In this document: piece by piece, positions 7,587 through 14,259 of the stretch
Numbering within the stretch: position 1 is the stretch's first letter
How the letters are laid out: every line of letters starts with the position of its first letter
Source: an uncultured Bacteroides sp.
GTDB taxonomy: Bacteria; Bacteroidota; Bacteroidia; Bacteroidales; Bacteroidaceae
NCBI GenBank assembly: GCA_900546645.1
Contig: URDR01000047.1
Span: 1 to 22,258 of the forward strand
DNA length: 22,258 nt
Reading direction: 5' to 3'
Position numbers and translations under genes: made by a program
The notes under the pieces: model-generated
Seen by the model: only the letters and a program-made list of their open reading frames with translations
Databases searched by the model: none
What the model was told of the DNA's origin: nothing

Positions 7587-8402
7587 CTATACCCTTTTCG
7601 GATCCGTATCACAGCCTGCCTGGACTTGCTTCAAGCTTTCCAATTCACGGAAGTAAGGCTTGCCAAGCCAAATCTGGCCATCGCCTACAGCTACAAACCG
7701 AAGCTTGGCTCGCGTCAAGGCTACATTCAGCAGGTTGGGTTTGGAAGCTGCCCACTGGGCAGCCCCTTCCTTGGTTGAATCCAGTCCCAGGCACAGGATG
7801 ACGCCTTCAGCCTGCTTGCCTTGAAAGGTATGGACGGTTCCGATATGCGTGTCCAGCCAGTCATTAACCTTCTTGTCGTTCATCTGTTGAGGCAGGTTTG
7901 CCACCGCAGCCTTCAGTGGTTTCTCCAGCTCTGACCGAAGCTTCGATGGAATTTCTGAAAACGGAGAGATGACAAACAGGTCAGGCAATGCCTGCTGACG
8001 GTCGATTTCATCCAAAATCATCTTCCGAATCACCTCGCCTTGTGCGGTCACATAATGACGGCAACCCGCTTCCACATTTCCTCTGACATCAACAAAAGCG
8101 GTCTCCATCAACAGTTTTGTAGAGGCAGATGGAGTCGAATTATACATCATACCTGCATAGGCTATCTCGTTGGCAATGGAGAACATCGGATCCGTGCAAC
8201 GCCGATGCACCCGTAGCGGAGAGCCTACCCAGTCATCGTTCATCGTCCATCCGTATCGATTGACCCGGTCGGCCATTCGCTGGACCGACAACGTACTGTC
8301 CATCTGCTCCCATTTCAGATCAAAATGGTTGCCGAGTTCCTTGATGATGGCATCGGGAGTGGTGACTACCGGCTCTATCTGGAAAGGGTCACCCACCACC
8401 AC
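7587..8402 (-). CDS. C-terminal fragment of the split SF1 helicase
   Basis: 271 residues if translation restarts at the GTG giving MVVGDPFQIEP; the homologous frame actually continues back to the amber codon at 8439. It holds GDPFQI (motif III, 4-9), LRVHRRC (63-69), TVHTFQGKQAEG (189-200) and NVALTRAK (226-233). No ribosome-binding site is evident at the GTG, so independent expression is unlikely. Confidence 0.6.
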   Translation of the reverse strand: MVVGDPFQIEPVVTTPDAIIKELGNHFDLKWEQMDSTLSVQRMADRVNRYGWTMNDDWVGSPLRVHRRCTDPMFSIANEIAYAGMMYNSTPSASTKLLMETAFVDVRGNVEAGCRHYVTAQGEVIRKMILDEIDRQQALPDLFVISPFSEIPSKLRSELEKPLKAAVANLPQQMNDKKVNDWLDTHIGTVHTFQGKQAEGVILCLGLDSTKEGAAQWAASKPNLLNVALTRAKLRFVAVGDGQIWLGKPYFRELESLKQVQAGCDTDPKRV

Positions 8403-8438
8403 CGCACGCTTGCACCGCCAAAGGGCTCCGGCTGCCGC

Positions 8439-10721
8439 CTAGGGAACAGCCTGTCCGGCCTCATCGATAAACAACCAAGGAATACTGCCTGGACCTAGGT
8501 TGCCAAACATGCGCTGAATGGAGGCGAAGGTGGAGGAAACAACCGGAATAACCAGCCAGAAGGTATTCCACATGGCTCGAATCTGCTGTTCATTCAAGTC
8601 TTCACCGGATTTCAGAAATTTGAAGAAGCGGTCCAGCGTGGTCTCGATACGACCCGAAAGATTACGACCCGAAATATTACGATCCGAAGTTTGATTGGCC
8701 ATCAAGAGGAAGCATTCATTCACCTTCATGGCTTCTACAAACAATTCCGACTCCAACTTCTTTAATTCTTCGGAATACCAAGGTGAGTTCTCCTGAGCCT
8801 CCCGGGTGTTGATCTTGTGGCAGAAAGAAGCATCGGTATAGGCACCCTTCAATTCCGCACAGACCTCCATCAAAGGCGCATACCGTTCGCGTTCACCTTG
8901 CACCTGCTTCAGCTTTGTCCTTTGCACTGACAGGCGCTGTTCATGGACCTGCAGCAATTCGTTATGTTCCCGAACCTGCTGTGTCAAGCGTTCGATTTTC
9001 GACGCCACAGCCTCCAGACGAGCCTGATAGCTGACCCGCTTTTCCCTGCTGATCCAGTAGGACAACCAATGGGGACGGGACTGAAGCACCTGTTCCTGTT
9101 CGCGTCGGGCTTCCTCCAGGGCCATCCGTTGCCGCTCATTCCCAGCCTGGGTTTCGCTCAGGAATGTCTGCTTGCCCTGGATCAGCTTTTCCAGTTCCTG
9201 CAACTCGTCCAGTACATGCCTGTCCGCTTCTTCTACCATCCGTGGAAGGTCGGTCCACTGCGCAGCCTCTTTCATCCCTTCCATCAGCCGCTGCTTTTCC
9301 CGACGGACCGCCTGCAGCTTGTTCCGGAAGGAAGTCACCGTCTCTTGCCATTGAGCCTGCGTAGGTGCCTGCTGGGTGTCCCTCAGCGACTGATAAAGGG
9401 TCTGTTTCCGAGCCTTCGGACTTTTGTTCCAGATGGCATCGATCAACTTTCGTTGATTCTTCTTGCTACCCATGACGGCTGCAATGAGGCCCCAATGCTC
9501 CGGATCCACACAACCTTCGCTGACAGTCCGGAAATAGCCCAGCCGGTCTGCATACCCCTTGACTTCCTTCTTCAACGGAAGCTCTTTCGAGATATTCTCC
9601 ACAGCCCCGTTGTTCGACGAAGCCACCACGATGCCTCCGTCGCAGATGGAAGCATGCGGCTCATAGATAAAAGGCACATACCCTTCGCTCTTCTTTGTTT
9701 CCTCCAACTTGGTAAATGCCTTGGCAGGTTCGTCAAATTGGATCATGTGATGGGCCCGCTGCACCAAAATGGCCGCTATGATGTCCCGAAGCAAGGTGGT
9801 CTTGCCCGTTCCCGGAGGTCCGTTGACCGAAAATAGGCCCTCCTGTTTTTTTCCGGACAGGTCGTCCATCACCCGGTTGATGGCAAACTGCTGCATCAGG
9901 CTGGCGCAATAGGGAGAAGGCCAACAGCCATCCGGATAATATTCAGGGGTCAAGCATGACTGCAATACTGCTGGATGGTCTGATAAATTAATCCGCTTGC
10001 CGATATCGGCCCGACCCAGACAACCTGTTAAATAATCTTGAAAAGCCTTGGGGAGTTTTTCCGTCTGGAGGCTCTTAGCTATGCGTTCCAGATCCTCCAG
10101 GTAGAAACTGTTCAACAAGTCGCAAGTAACTTCTTCTTCCTCATCGGATTTAGACTGCTTCCTCTCCCGTTCTTCGGTCCGCAGGTAGATGGCTGCAGAA
10201 GGCAATTCCCTCCAAGGCAGTTCGTCCAGCAGATAGGCCTGTATCTGCTTCACACCCTCCCGTGTCAGGGGCTCTTTCAGAAAACCATCGACTAGATGGT
10301 CAGCTATTCTTCGCTCTCTCTTCCTGAATTCGTCGAGCGGCAGCTCCATATTCAGCTTGTGTTCCTTCAGTTGGCTCAAGGCCCATGGCATCGTAGAAAG
10401 ACCAAACGTGTCTTGGATATAAAGCCCCTGTTCATCCACCTTGAGCGAAGCATAGCATACCTTGGCGGTAGGCAGATTGGGGGTTTCTTCCTGTGAATGG
10501 AAGTATTCTTGAACAAATTCAGTCACTTCATTCAGCGGAAAGACACCGAAATAAAATGTATATTGAAAACATTTGGACGGATTAGAGTGTTTCTGTACCT
10601 CTTCCCAAGGAAGTTTTTCCACCCATTTCCTACACCCATTGGGCACGGAAGCAGGCGAAAAATGTTCCAGCGTATGCCAATAAGAAAGCAGCCGGTTCGT
10701 ATTCGTAGTAGTAGCATTCAT
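8439..10721 (-). CDS. N-terminal fragment of the split SF1 helicase
   Basis: 760 residues from ATG to the amber stop. The fragment keeps the NTP-binding Walker A and B motifs (301-308 and 751-757) and the coiled coil, but lacks motifs III to VI. It could in principle bind nucleotide, but could not be a working helicase. A stem-loop lies 30 nt upstream of its start. Confidence 0.75.
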   Translation of the reverse strand: MNATTTNTNRLLSYWHTLEHFSPASVPNGCRKWVEKLPWEEVQKHSNPSKCFQYTFYFGVFPLNEVTEFVQEYFHSQEETPNLPTAKVCYASLKVDEQGLYIQDTFGLSTMPWALSQLKEHKLNMELPLDEFRKRERRIADHLVDGFLKEPLTREGVKQIQAYLLDELPWRELPSAAIYLRTEERERKQSKSDEEEEVTCDLLNSFYLEDLERIAKSLQTEKLPKAFQDYLTGCLGRADIGKRINLSDHPAVLQSCLTPEYYPDGCWPSPYCASLMQQFAINRVMDDLSGKKQEGLFSVNGPPGTGKTTLLRDIIAAILVQRAHHMIQFDEPAKAFTKLEETKKSEGYVPFIYEPHASICDGGIVVASSNNGAVENISKELPLKKEVKGYADRLGYFRTVSEGCVDPEHWGLIAAVMGSKKNQRKLIDAIWNKSPKARKQTLYQSLRDTQQAPTQAQWQETVTSFRNKLQAVRREKQRLMEGMKEAAQWTDLPRMVEEADRHVLDELQELEKLIQGKQTFLSETQAGNERQRMALEEARREQEQVLQSRPHWLSYWISREKRVSYQARLEAVASKIERLTQQVREHNELLQVHEQRLSVQRTKLKQVQGERERYAPLMEVCAELKGAYTDASFCHKINTREAQENSPWYSEELKKLESELFVEAMKVNECFLLMANQTSDRNISGRNLSGRIETTLDRFFKFLKSGEDLNEQQIRAMWNTFWLVIPVVSSTFASIQRMFGNLGPGSIPWLFIDEAGQAVP
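8649..8693. repeat. Three tandem copies of a 15-bp unit inside the helicase gene
   Basis: ACGACCCGAAAGATT, ACGACCCGAAATATT and ACGATCCGAAGTTTG follow one another directly. On the minus strand they encode the repetitive stretch SDRNISGRNLSGR (about residues 679-691). The unit length is a multiple of three, so copy-number change would keep the frame. Confidence 0.8.
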
Positions 10722-10750
10722 CGTTTTTCAAAAGGATCAGTTCAACAAAG

Positions 10751-10791
10751 AAAGGTGGAAACCCTTGAGTCATTCAATGATTCCCACCTTT
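10751..10791. repeat. Stem-loop upstream of the helicase start
   Basis: On the minus strand AAAGGTGGGAA can pair with TTTCCACCTTT (11 bp, one G·U), enclosing a 19-nt loop that itself contains TCATT-G-AATGA. It ends 29 nt before the helicase ATG, within the presumed leader. It could be an operator or a leader RNA structure. No T-run is adjacent, so a simple terminator is unlikely. Confidence 0.5.
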
Positions 10792-10878
10792 ATATTATCT
10801 AGTTGCGTCTGTCATTAAGCTTCCTCTATTGCAGCCTGCGCCGCTATTAACAACAGCTACTTTTGAGGTACTTGTGAA

Positions 10879-10900
10879 TTGTCATACAACAATTTGACAA
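10879..10900. repeat. Inverted repeat followed by a T-run
   Basis: TTGTCA and TGACAA are perfect inverted arms 10 nt apart, just past the end of the membrane-protein gene. A run of eight Ts lies a few bases further on the plus strand, so any terminator would act on plus-strand transcripts. The 10792-10878 stretch beside it shows no gene. Confidence 0.35.
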
Positions 10901-10911
10901 CAGTATTTTTT

Positions 10912-11592
10912 TTATTCGATAGTTTTAATTCTTTCTACTTTCAATAAGGTTTTTGTCCATTTGTCGAAAAAGCACCCTGGCGTTACGTTCGTATAACGCC
11001 CATTAAGGGCAAAAAGAAAGGCTACAATCAACGCAAAGGCGAAAAACAATACTTTTATCGTCTGCGAGATTTGAGTGCTTCTATGGGGCTTATTTTCGTG
11101 TGCTATACCTCTTTCGAGATATAATTGTTTCATGGCATATTTTAATTCAGGTTCATTCTTTCCCATCAATCTGCCAAGTATGTGCAAGAAGAATGGGTAT
11201 TTGTTCTCATTTTCACTAAGTCCTTTTTGTTTGCCTATACTCACACGATGCAAAGAGTTTGATAAAACAATTTCTTCCTCTTTCTCGGAAAATACATTGA
11301 ATTTATCACATAGTTGTTTTTTGAAATAGTTAAAAACTATATCGCATTCCTTTTGGTTTAATTGCGATTGCCCGATGTATATTCTATTAATATTTCCTTC
11401 TTTGTCCGCGTTAAAATGAATGTTTAGTGGAGGCAAATTATCGATAGAAACATTATCTAAATACAAACAATTATTGTTCTCTTGTAAGTCGAATTGCCTT
11501 AGTGTTTTTCTCACATAATCACAGTCAACCCCCAAAGGAATGTTAAGGATTCGTATGCTCCCAATATCTGATATTGATACAAAAGATTTCAT
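10912..11592 (-). CDS. Single-pass membrane protein co-transcribed with a repressor
   Basis: 226 residues, not matched to a known family. A hydrophobic segment, VLFFAFALIVAFLFALNG (180-197), is preceded by a basic patch (about 168-180) and followed by a short basic tail. There is no signal peptide, so the long N-terminal part is probably cytoplasmic. The ATG overlaps the stop of the HTH gene as ATGA, which means tight translational coupling. Possibilities include a regulator partner that senses a signal at the membrane, or an exclusion or immunity protein made in the lysogenic state. This is inference from position only. Confidence 0.75.
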   Translation of the reverse strand: MKSFVSISDIGSIRILNIPLGVDCDYVRKTLRQFDLQENNNCLYLDNVSIDNLPPLNIHFNADKEGNINRIYIGQSQLNQKECDIVFNYFKKQLCDKFNVFSEKEEEIVLSNSLHRVSIGKQKGLSENENKYPFFLHILGRLMGKNEPELKYAMKQLYLERGIAHENKPHRSTQISQTIKVLFFAFALIVAFLFALNGRYTNVTPGCFFDKWTKTLLKVERIKTIE

Positions 11593-11957
11593 TTCTCCAT
11601 CATCTTTTCGTAAACCTTAATCAACCTTTCTTTCTCGGCAAGCAACTCCTCTAAATGTTTGACACGCTCTGCAAGAATAGCATCTGTACCTACAGATACA
11701 TTGCCCATCATTGAAGCTGGGCTAAAATCTCCATTCGTTTCAACTGTATTATTTGATAGTTTTGATGCATCGTCATCAAAAAATATTCGTATGTCTGCTT
11801 TCAATAAAAATGCAATCTTTTCTAAGTCGGCAGCTTGAATTTTGTTGTTCCTAATGCATCTATGCAAGTTTTGCTCGCTCATACCAACATCAGTAGCAAG
11901 TTTCTTTAGTCCGCCACCTCTGTTTTCGCTTAATTTTCTAATAACTTCCAAGTTCAT
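11589..11957 (-). CDS. HTH (XRE-like) transcriptional regulator, probable phage-type repressor
   Basis: 122 residues from ATG at 11957 (a TTG three codons upstream is less likely). The N-terminal part, including LKKLATDVGMSEQNLHRCI and NNKIQAADLEKIAFLLK, is a helix-turn-helix of the XRE/Cro type. The middle is polar, and the C-terminal 30 residues (from about AERVKHLEELLAEKERLIK) form a coiled coil likely to dimerise the protein. It is transcribed away from the early operon, with operator-like inverted repeats in between, the classic repressor arrangement. No peptidase domain is present, so SOS-type self-cleavage is not expected; the overlapping membrane protein may take part in induction control. 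Confidence 0.85.
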   Translation of the reverse strand: MNLEVIRKLSENRGGGLKKLATDVGMSEQNLHRCIRNNKIQAADLEKIAFLLKADIRIFFDDDASKLSNNTVETNGDFSPASMMGNVSVGTDAILAERVKHLEELLAEKERLIKVYEKMMEK

Positions 11958-11975
11958 GACTAACAAGTATTTATA

Positions 11976-12041
11976 TTGTTCGACTAAAATTTAATTCCGC
12001 ATACACTAAATTTTATGACGAAAATATTTGTTCGTCACGAA
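11976..12041. promoter_or_regulatory. Operator-like inverted repeats between repressor and early operon
   Basis: TGACGAA (12016-12022) and TTCGTCA (12031-12037) are perfect inverted arms 8 nt apart. TTCGT-C-ACGAA (12031-12041) makes a second, overlapping palindrome. A further half-site, TTGTTCG, lies at 11976-11982 near the repressor gene. The paired site covers the TTTG element of the rightward promoter, so binding there should block it. The repressor from 11589-11957 is the obvious candidate ligand. Confidence 0.6.
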
Positions 12042-12058
12042 TAAATATATTAGCTTTG
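12027..12058 (+). promoter_or_regulatory. Bacteroidetes-type promoter of the early operon
   Basis: TTTG at 12027-12030 and TAGCTTTG at 12051-12058 are separated by 20 nt, exactly the spacing of the Bacteroidetes primary-sigma promoter (TTTG, 19-21 nt, TAnnTTTG). The first gene of the rightward operon starts about 40 nt further on. Confidence 0.8.
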
Positions 12059-12098
12059 CACTATAAAGTTAAACAATAACCCATAAACAACAAAAGAA

Positions 12099-12290
12099 AT
12101 GGCAGAAAATCAAGTAAAAGTGCGTCCTGCTCTGCGCGAATTGAATGTAGGTGAAACCGTAACATTCCCGATTGCTCGGACAAAAGTAGTCCGCGCACAA
12201 GCATCAGACCTCGGTCTTATCCTTGAACGCAAATACAAGACAGAAACCGACCGGGGAAAACGAATTATAATTGTCAAACGAATAAGTTAA
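12099..12290 (+). CDS. Small hypothetical protein, first gene of the early operon
   Basis: 63 residues, basic (many Lys and Arg), starting MAENQVKVRPALRELNVGE and ending in the beta-strand-like RIIIVKRIS. No domain is recognised. Being the first gene after the regulated promoter, with its ATG close to the transcription start, it may act in early regulation or DNA binding, but this is inferred from position. Confidence 0.7.
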   Translation: MAENQVKVRPALRELNVGETVTFPIARTKVVRAQASDLGLILERKYKTETDRGKRIIIVKRIS

Positions 12291-12296
12291 CCAGCC

Positions 12297-12461
12297 ATGT
12301 ACACATTCATCGACAACTGGTATGGCGACCACTACGAGTTTCCTACTCTCCGTGAAGCGAAAAAAGAAGCCAAGAAGCACACTTGCGGATTCCCGGTTTA
12401 CATCCACAAAGGTTCTCAGATTGTGACGATTGTGCCACCCCAAGAAAATCCGTTACCATAA
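12297..12461 (+). CDS. Small hypothetical protein
   Basis: 54 residues from ATG 12297, starting MYTFIDNWYGDHYEF and ending ENPLP. It has an aromatic N-terminus, a lysine-rich helix (REAKKEAKKH) and a beta-like tail (VYIHKGSQIVTIV). It lies 6 nt after the preceding gene and 19 nt before the next, in the same direction. Function is unknown. Confidence 0.6.
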   Translation: MYTFIDNWYGDHYEFPTLREAKKEAKKHTCGFPVYIHKGSQIVTIVPPQENPLP

Positions 12462-12480
12462 CCATTAAAAACGAAAGTAT

Positions 12481-12747
12481 ATGAAATCATCAGTAAAAAA
12501 CAATCTCAAACATCGGATTGAACGGATAGAAGATTATTTGGATGACCACATGGATAATTTCATGAACATAACCCAGCTTGTGATGACGGTCATCATGTTG
12601 TTGTGTGTCATCGTGAGCGGAATCGCCCATATCGTAATGGGACACCTTTCACTCATCGGCATTCTTGTCGTGGCACTCTTTGTCTTTCTCACATGGCAGA
12701 TGTGCAAAATTGCGTGGGCTGAATATCAGCAGGATAAAAACAAATAA
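12481..12747 (+). CDS. Small two-pass membrane protein
   Basis: 88 residues. A charged N-terminal helix (about 1-25) is followed by two hydrophobic segments, about 31-51 (TQLVMTVIMLLCVIVSGIAHI) split by a short turn from about 55-73 (LSLIGILVVALFVFLTWQM), then a polar tail AEYQQDKNK. With this topology both ends would be cytoplasmic. It is not a recognised holin, since no lysis genes are nearby, and its place in an early operon fits better with a superinfection-exclusion or host-takeover role, though this is speculation. Confidence 0.7.
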   Translation: MKSSVKNNLKHRIERIEDYLDDHMDNFMNITQLVMTVIMLLCVIVSGIAHIVMGHLSLIGILVVALFVFLTWQMCKIAWAEYQQDKNK

Positions 12748-12752
12748 GCGGT

Positions 12753-12887
12753 ATGGCATCACACGTAAACCCAACCTGTGCCAAATGCCCCAAGGCATAC
12801 GAGCAGCTGAACGGTCGCTATTGCACCGTGCTGAAGCGAATTGTAGAGTACGATAAACAACCATTATGCAAACAGGATAAAAAGTAA
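12753..12887 (+). CDS. Small Cys-rich protein
   Basis: 44 residues from ATG 12753. Cysteines at 9, 12, 24 and 39 (CAKC...C...C) are suitable for one zinc site. It is rich in Lys and Arg. It lies 5 nt after the membrane protein gene and 5 nt before the HTH gene, so it is part of the operon. A second, unrelated small Cys protein occurs near the end of the window. Confidence 0.6.
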   Translation: MASHVNPTCAKCPKAYEQLNGRYCTVLKRIVEYDKQPLCKQDKK

Positions 12888-12892
12888 GAACC

Positions 12893-13162
12893 ATGCCCAC
12901 CCTCGATTTCTCCGACAAGTCAGTAACCTACGATACATTCGTCCGCGATGTGGCAAGTTCGGTGGTCCGAATGCTCTCCGAAGCGCATAATGACCCCGAA
13001 ATCATCAGCCAACGGCAAGCGTACGAAATGTTCGGGCGTGGCAATGTTGACCGTTGGCGCAGACAGGGTAAGATTGAGCCTTGCAAACGCCCCGGAAAGG
13101 TGGAGTATCGCACGGCGGAGTTGAGAGCCTTGCAGAAAACCCGACAGGATTATTTCAAATGA
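12893..13162 (+). CDS. Small HTH DNA-binding protein (excisionase/MerR-like)
   Basis: 89 residues. The C-terminal half, ISQRQAYEMFGRGNVDRWR followed by GKIEPCKRPGKVEYRTAEL, has the layout of a winged-helix domain of the excisionase/MerR kind: recognition helix, then a wing, then a helix. The N-terminal half (1-40) may dimerise. It sits early in the operon, just before the tRNA-like element. It could be an excisionase, an early transcription regulator, or a directionality factor; no integrase gene is in view to decide. Confidence 0.7.
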   Translation: MPTLDFSDKSVTYDTFVRDVASSVVRMLSEAHNDPEIISQRQAYEMFGRGNVDRWRRQGKIEPCKRPGKVEYRTAELRALQKTRQDYFK

Positions 13163-13170
13163 CAAGATAA

Positions 13171-13256
13171 GGGAGTGTAGCTCAGCGGATAGAGCGGCGG
13201 TGTACACCCGAATGGCCAAGATGCAGCAGGTCGCAGGTTCAAATCCTGCCACTCCC
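13171..13256 (+). tRNA. tRNA-like element with an enlarged anticodon loop
   Basis: 86 nt. Acceptor arms GGGAGTG (13171-13177) and CACTCCC (13250-13256) pair perfectly. The D-arm GCTC/GAGC, variable AGGTC and T-arm GCAGG-TTCAAAT-CCTGC are all canonical. The anticodon region is not: GCGGT (13197-13201) can pair with GCAGC (13223-13227) with one mismatch and one G·U, but the loop is 21 nt instead of 7, so the element has about 14 extra bases. No anticodon can be assigned. It could be a degenerate tRNA, a tRNA mimic, or a precursor with an insertion. It lies inside the operon between protein genes. Confidence 0.6.
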
Positions 13257-13299
13257 TCAACATAACAAACTGTATTTAATAACTTAAAGTATTATCATT

Positions 13300-14247
13300 A
13301 TGAGCAATGCAATCTCATTAGCGAAAGAATTGCAGTCAATGAAAGCCATTGATGTGATACGCAACGAACGTGTGCGGAGTCAGTTCATCAGCGTGTACAA
13401 CTCCATTTGGAAAGAAGGAGGCGAACAAGTGTACGAAAGGGAGGCTATTTATTTCAACCAACAGTTACGTGACAAGCAGAACCTCCGTGAATGTTCCGGC
13501 ACATCCATCTTCTATGCCTTTATCGACCTTGCTGTCAAGGGGCTGACACTTGCCACTGGCGCACAGGCTCTTTGCTACCTCATTCCTCGCTCTGTCAAAG
13601 TCGGCACAGACCAAAGCGGAAAGGATATATGGGAAAAAGTCTGCAACCTTACCATATCAGGATATGGCGAGTTGGTACTCCGCAAGAATGCCGGGCAGAT
13701 ACGGCACGCGGACAATCCGGTAATCGTGTACGAGGGCGACACTTTCCAATATGGCGAACAGAACGGACAGAAGATTGTGAACTATATGTCAGCTTTTCCT
13801 CGCAGGTCAAACAAGATTATCGCCTGTTTTCTGAAGATTACTCGTGCAGACGGCACTATTGACTATTCTGTGATGACGGAACAGGATTGGATGCGTCTTA
13901 AAGGCTATTCCGACAAGCAGAACACCTACTACGATTCAAAGACACGCCAGTATGTAACCAAGTCGAATGAACTCTACGGCAAGGACGGTCAGATTGATAC
14001 GGGCTTCCTGATGGCAAAATGCGTAAAACACGCTTTCAAGACCTATCCGAAACTTAATATCGGACGTGGTACTTCGCTTGAAACAGAAATTATCGAGCAA
14101 CAACCTACCGATTTTGACCCATACGGAGGAGTGGAAGCCAATGGACAATCTGAACAACAAGAACAGCACTTTGCACCGGATATGTCTGCAGGAGTAACCA
14201 TCGACCCTGCACAGCAATCAGATAACGATGGTGATGATACTTTCTAA
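13300..14247 (+). CDS. recT: RecT-family single-strand annealing protein
   Basis: 315 residues. Binds ssDNA and anneals complementary strands in phage-type recombination. The RecT core is seen in FYAFIDLAVKGLTLATGAQA followed by LCYLIP (about 70-95), CNLTISGYGELVLRK (about 115-129) and VIVYEGDTF (about 140-148). Residues 270-315 are a Gln- and Asp-rich tail ending DNDGDDTF, which resembles the acidic C-terminal tip of SSB proteins. A RecE-like nuclease is encoded three genes downstream, giving the usual nuclease-annealase pair. It starts 43 nt after the tRNA-like element. Confidence 0.9.
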   Translation: MSNAISLAKELQSMKAIDVIRNERVRSQFISVYNSIWKEGGEQVYEREAIYFNQQLRDKQNLRECSGTSIFYAFIDLAVKGLTLATGAQALCYLIPRSVKVGTDQSGKDIWEKVCNLTISGYGELVLRKNAGQIRHADNPVIVYEGDTFQYGEQNGQKIVNYMSAFPRRSNKIIACFLKITRADGTIDYSVMTEQDWMRLKGYSDKQNTYYDSKTRQYVTKSNELYGKDGQIDTGFLMAKCVKHAFKTYPKLNIGRGTSLETEIIEQQPTDFDPYGGVEANGQSEQQEQHFAPDMSAGVTIDPAQQSDNDGDDTF

Positions 14248-14259
14248 ACCTCTACCACT

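Larger units (their letters stand above)
7587..10721 (-). pseudogene. UPF1-like SF1 helicase gene interrupted by an amber codon
   Basis: Read through one stop, this is a continuous frame of 1044 residues plus stop: a large SF1 (AAA_12/UPF1-like) nucleic-acid helicase. In order: an uncharacterised N-terminal region (1-290), Walker A GPPGTGKT (301-308), motif Ia VVASSNNGAVENI (365-377), a long coiled-coil insertion (about 455-620), motif II FIDEAGQ (751-757), then TAG as codon 761, then motif III VVVGDPFQI, motif IV LRVHRRC, motif V TVHTFQGKQAEG and motif VI NVALTRAK. The codons either side of TAG read straight on (AVP*AAAGALW), so a CAG-to-TAG change is the simplest explanation. Codon choice is visibly more GC-rich than in neighbouring genes, suggesting a separate origin. 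Biological role unknown; homologues occur in defence and repair contexts. Confidence 0.8.

Noticed and set aside
8439..8441. TAG recoded as glutamine
   Set aside because: TAG serves as the ordinary stop for the genes ending at 21497 and 21706, and the helicase region looks like host rather than phage sequence; a nonsense mutation is simpler.
8943..9836. A 297-residue open frame on the plus strand within the helicase region
   Set aside because: It is antisense to the well-supported helicase coding sequence and its product shows no domain; GC-rich genes often give such shadow frames.
12920..13252. A minus-strand frame beginning MAGFEPATCC
   Set aside because: This start is a well-known artefact of reading the T-arm of a tRNA backwards; it covers the tRNA-like element and the HTH gene.
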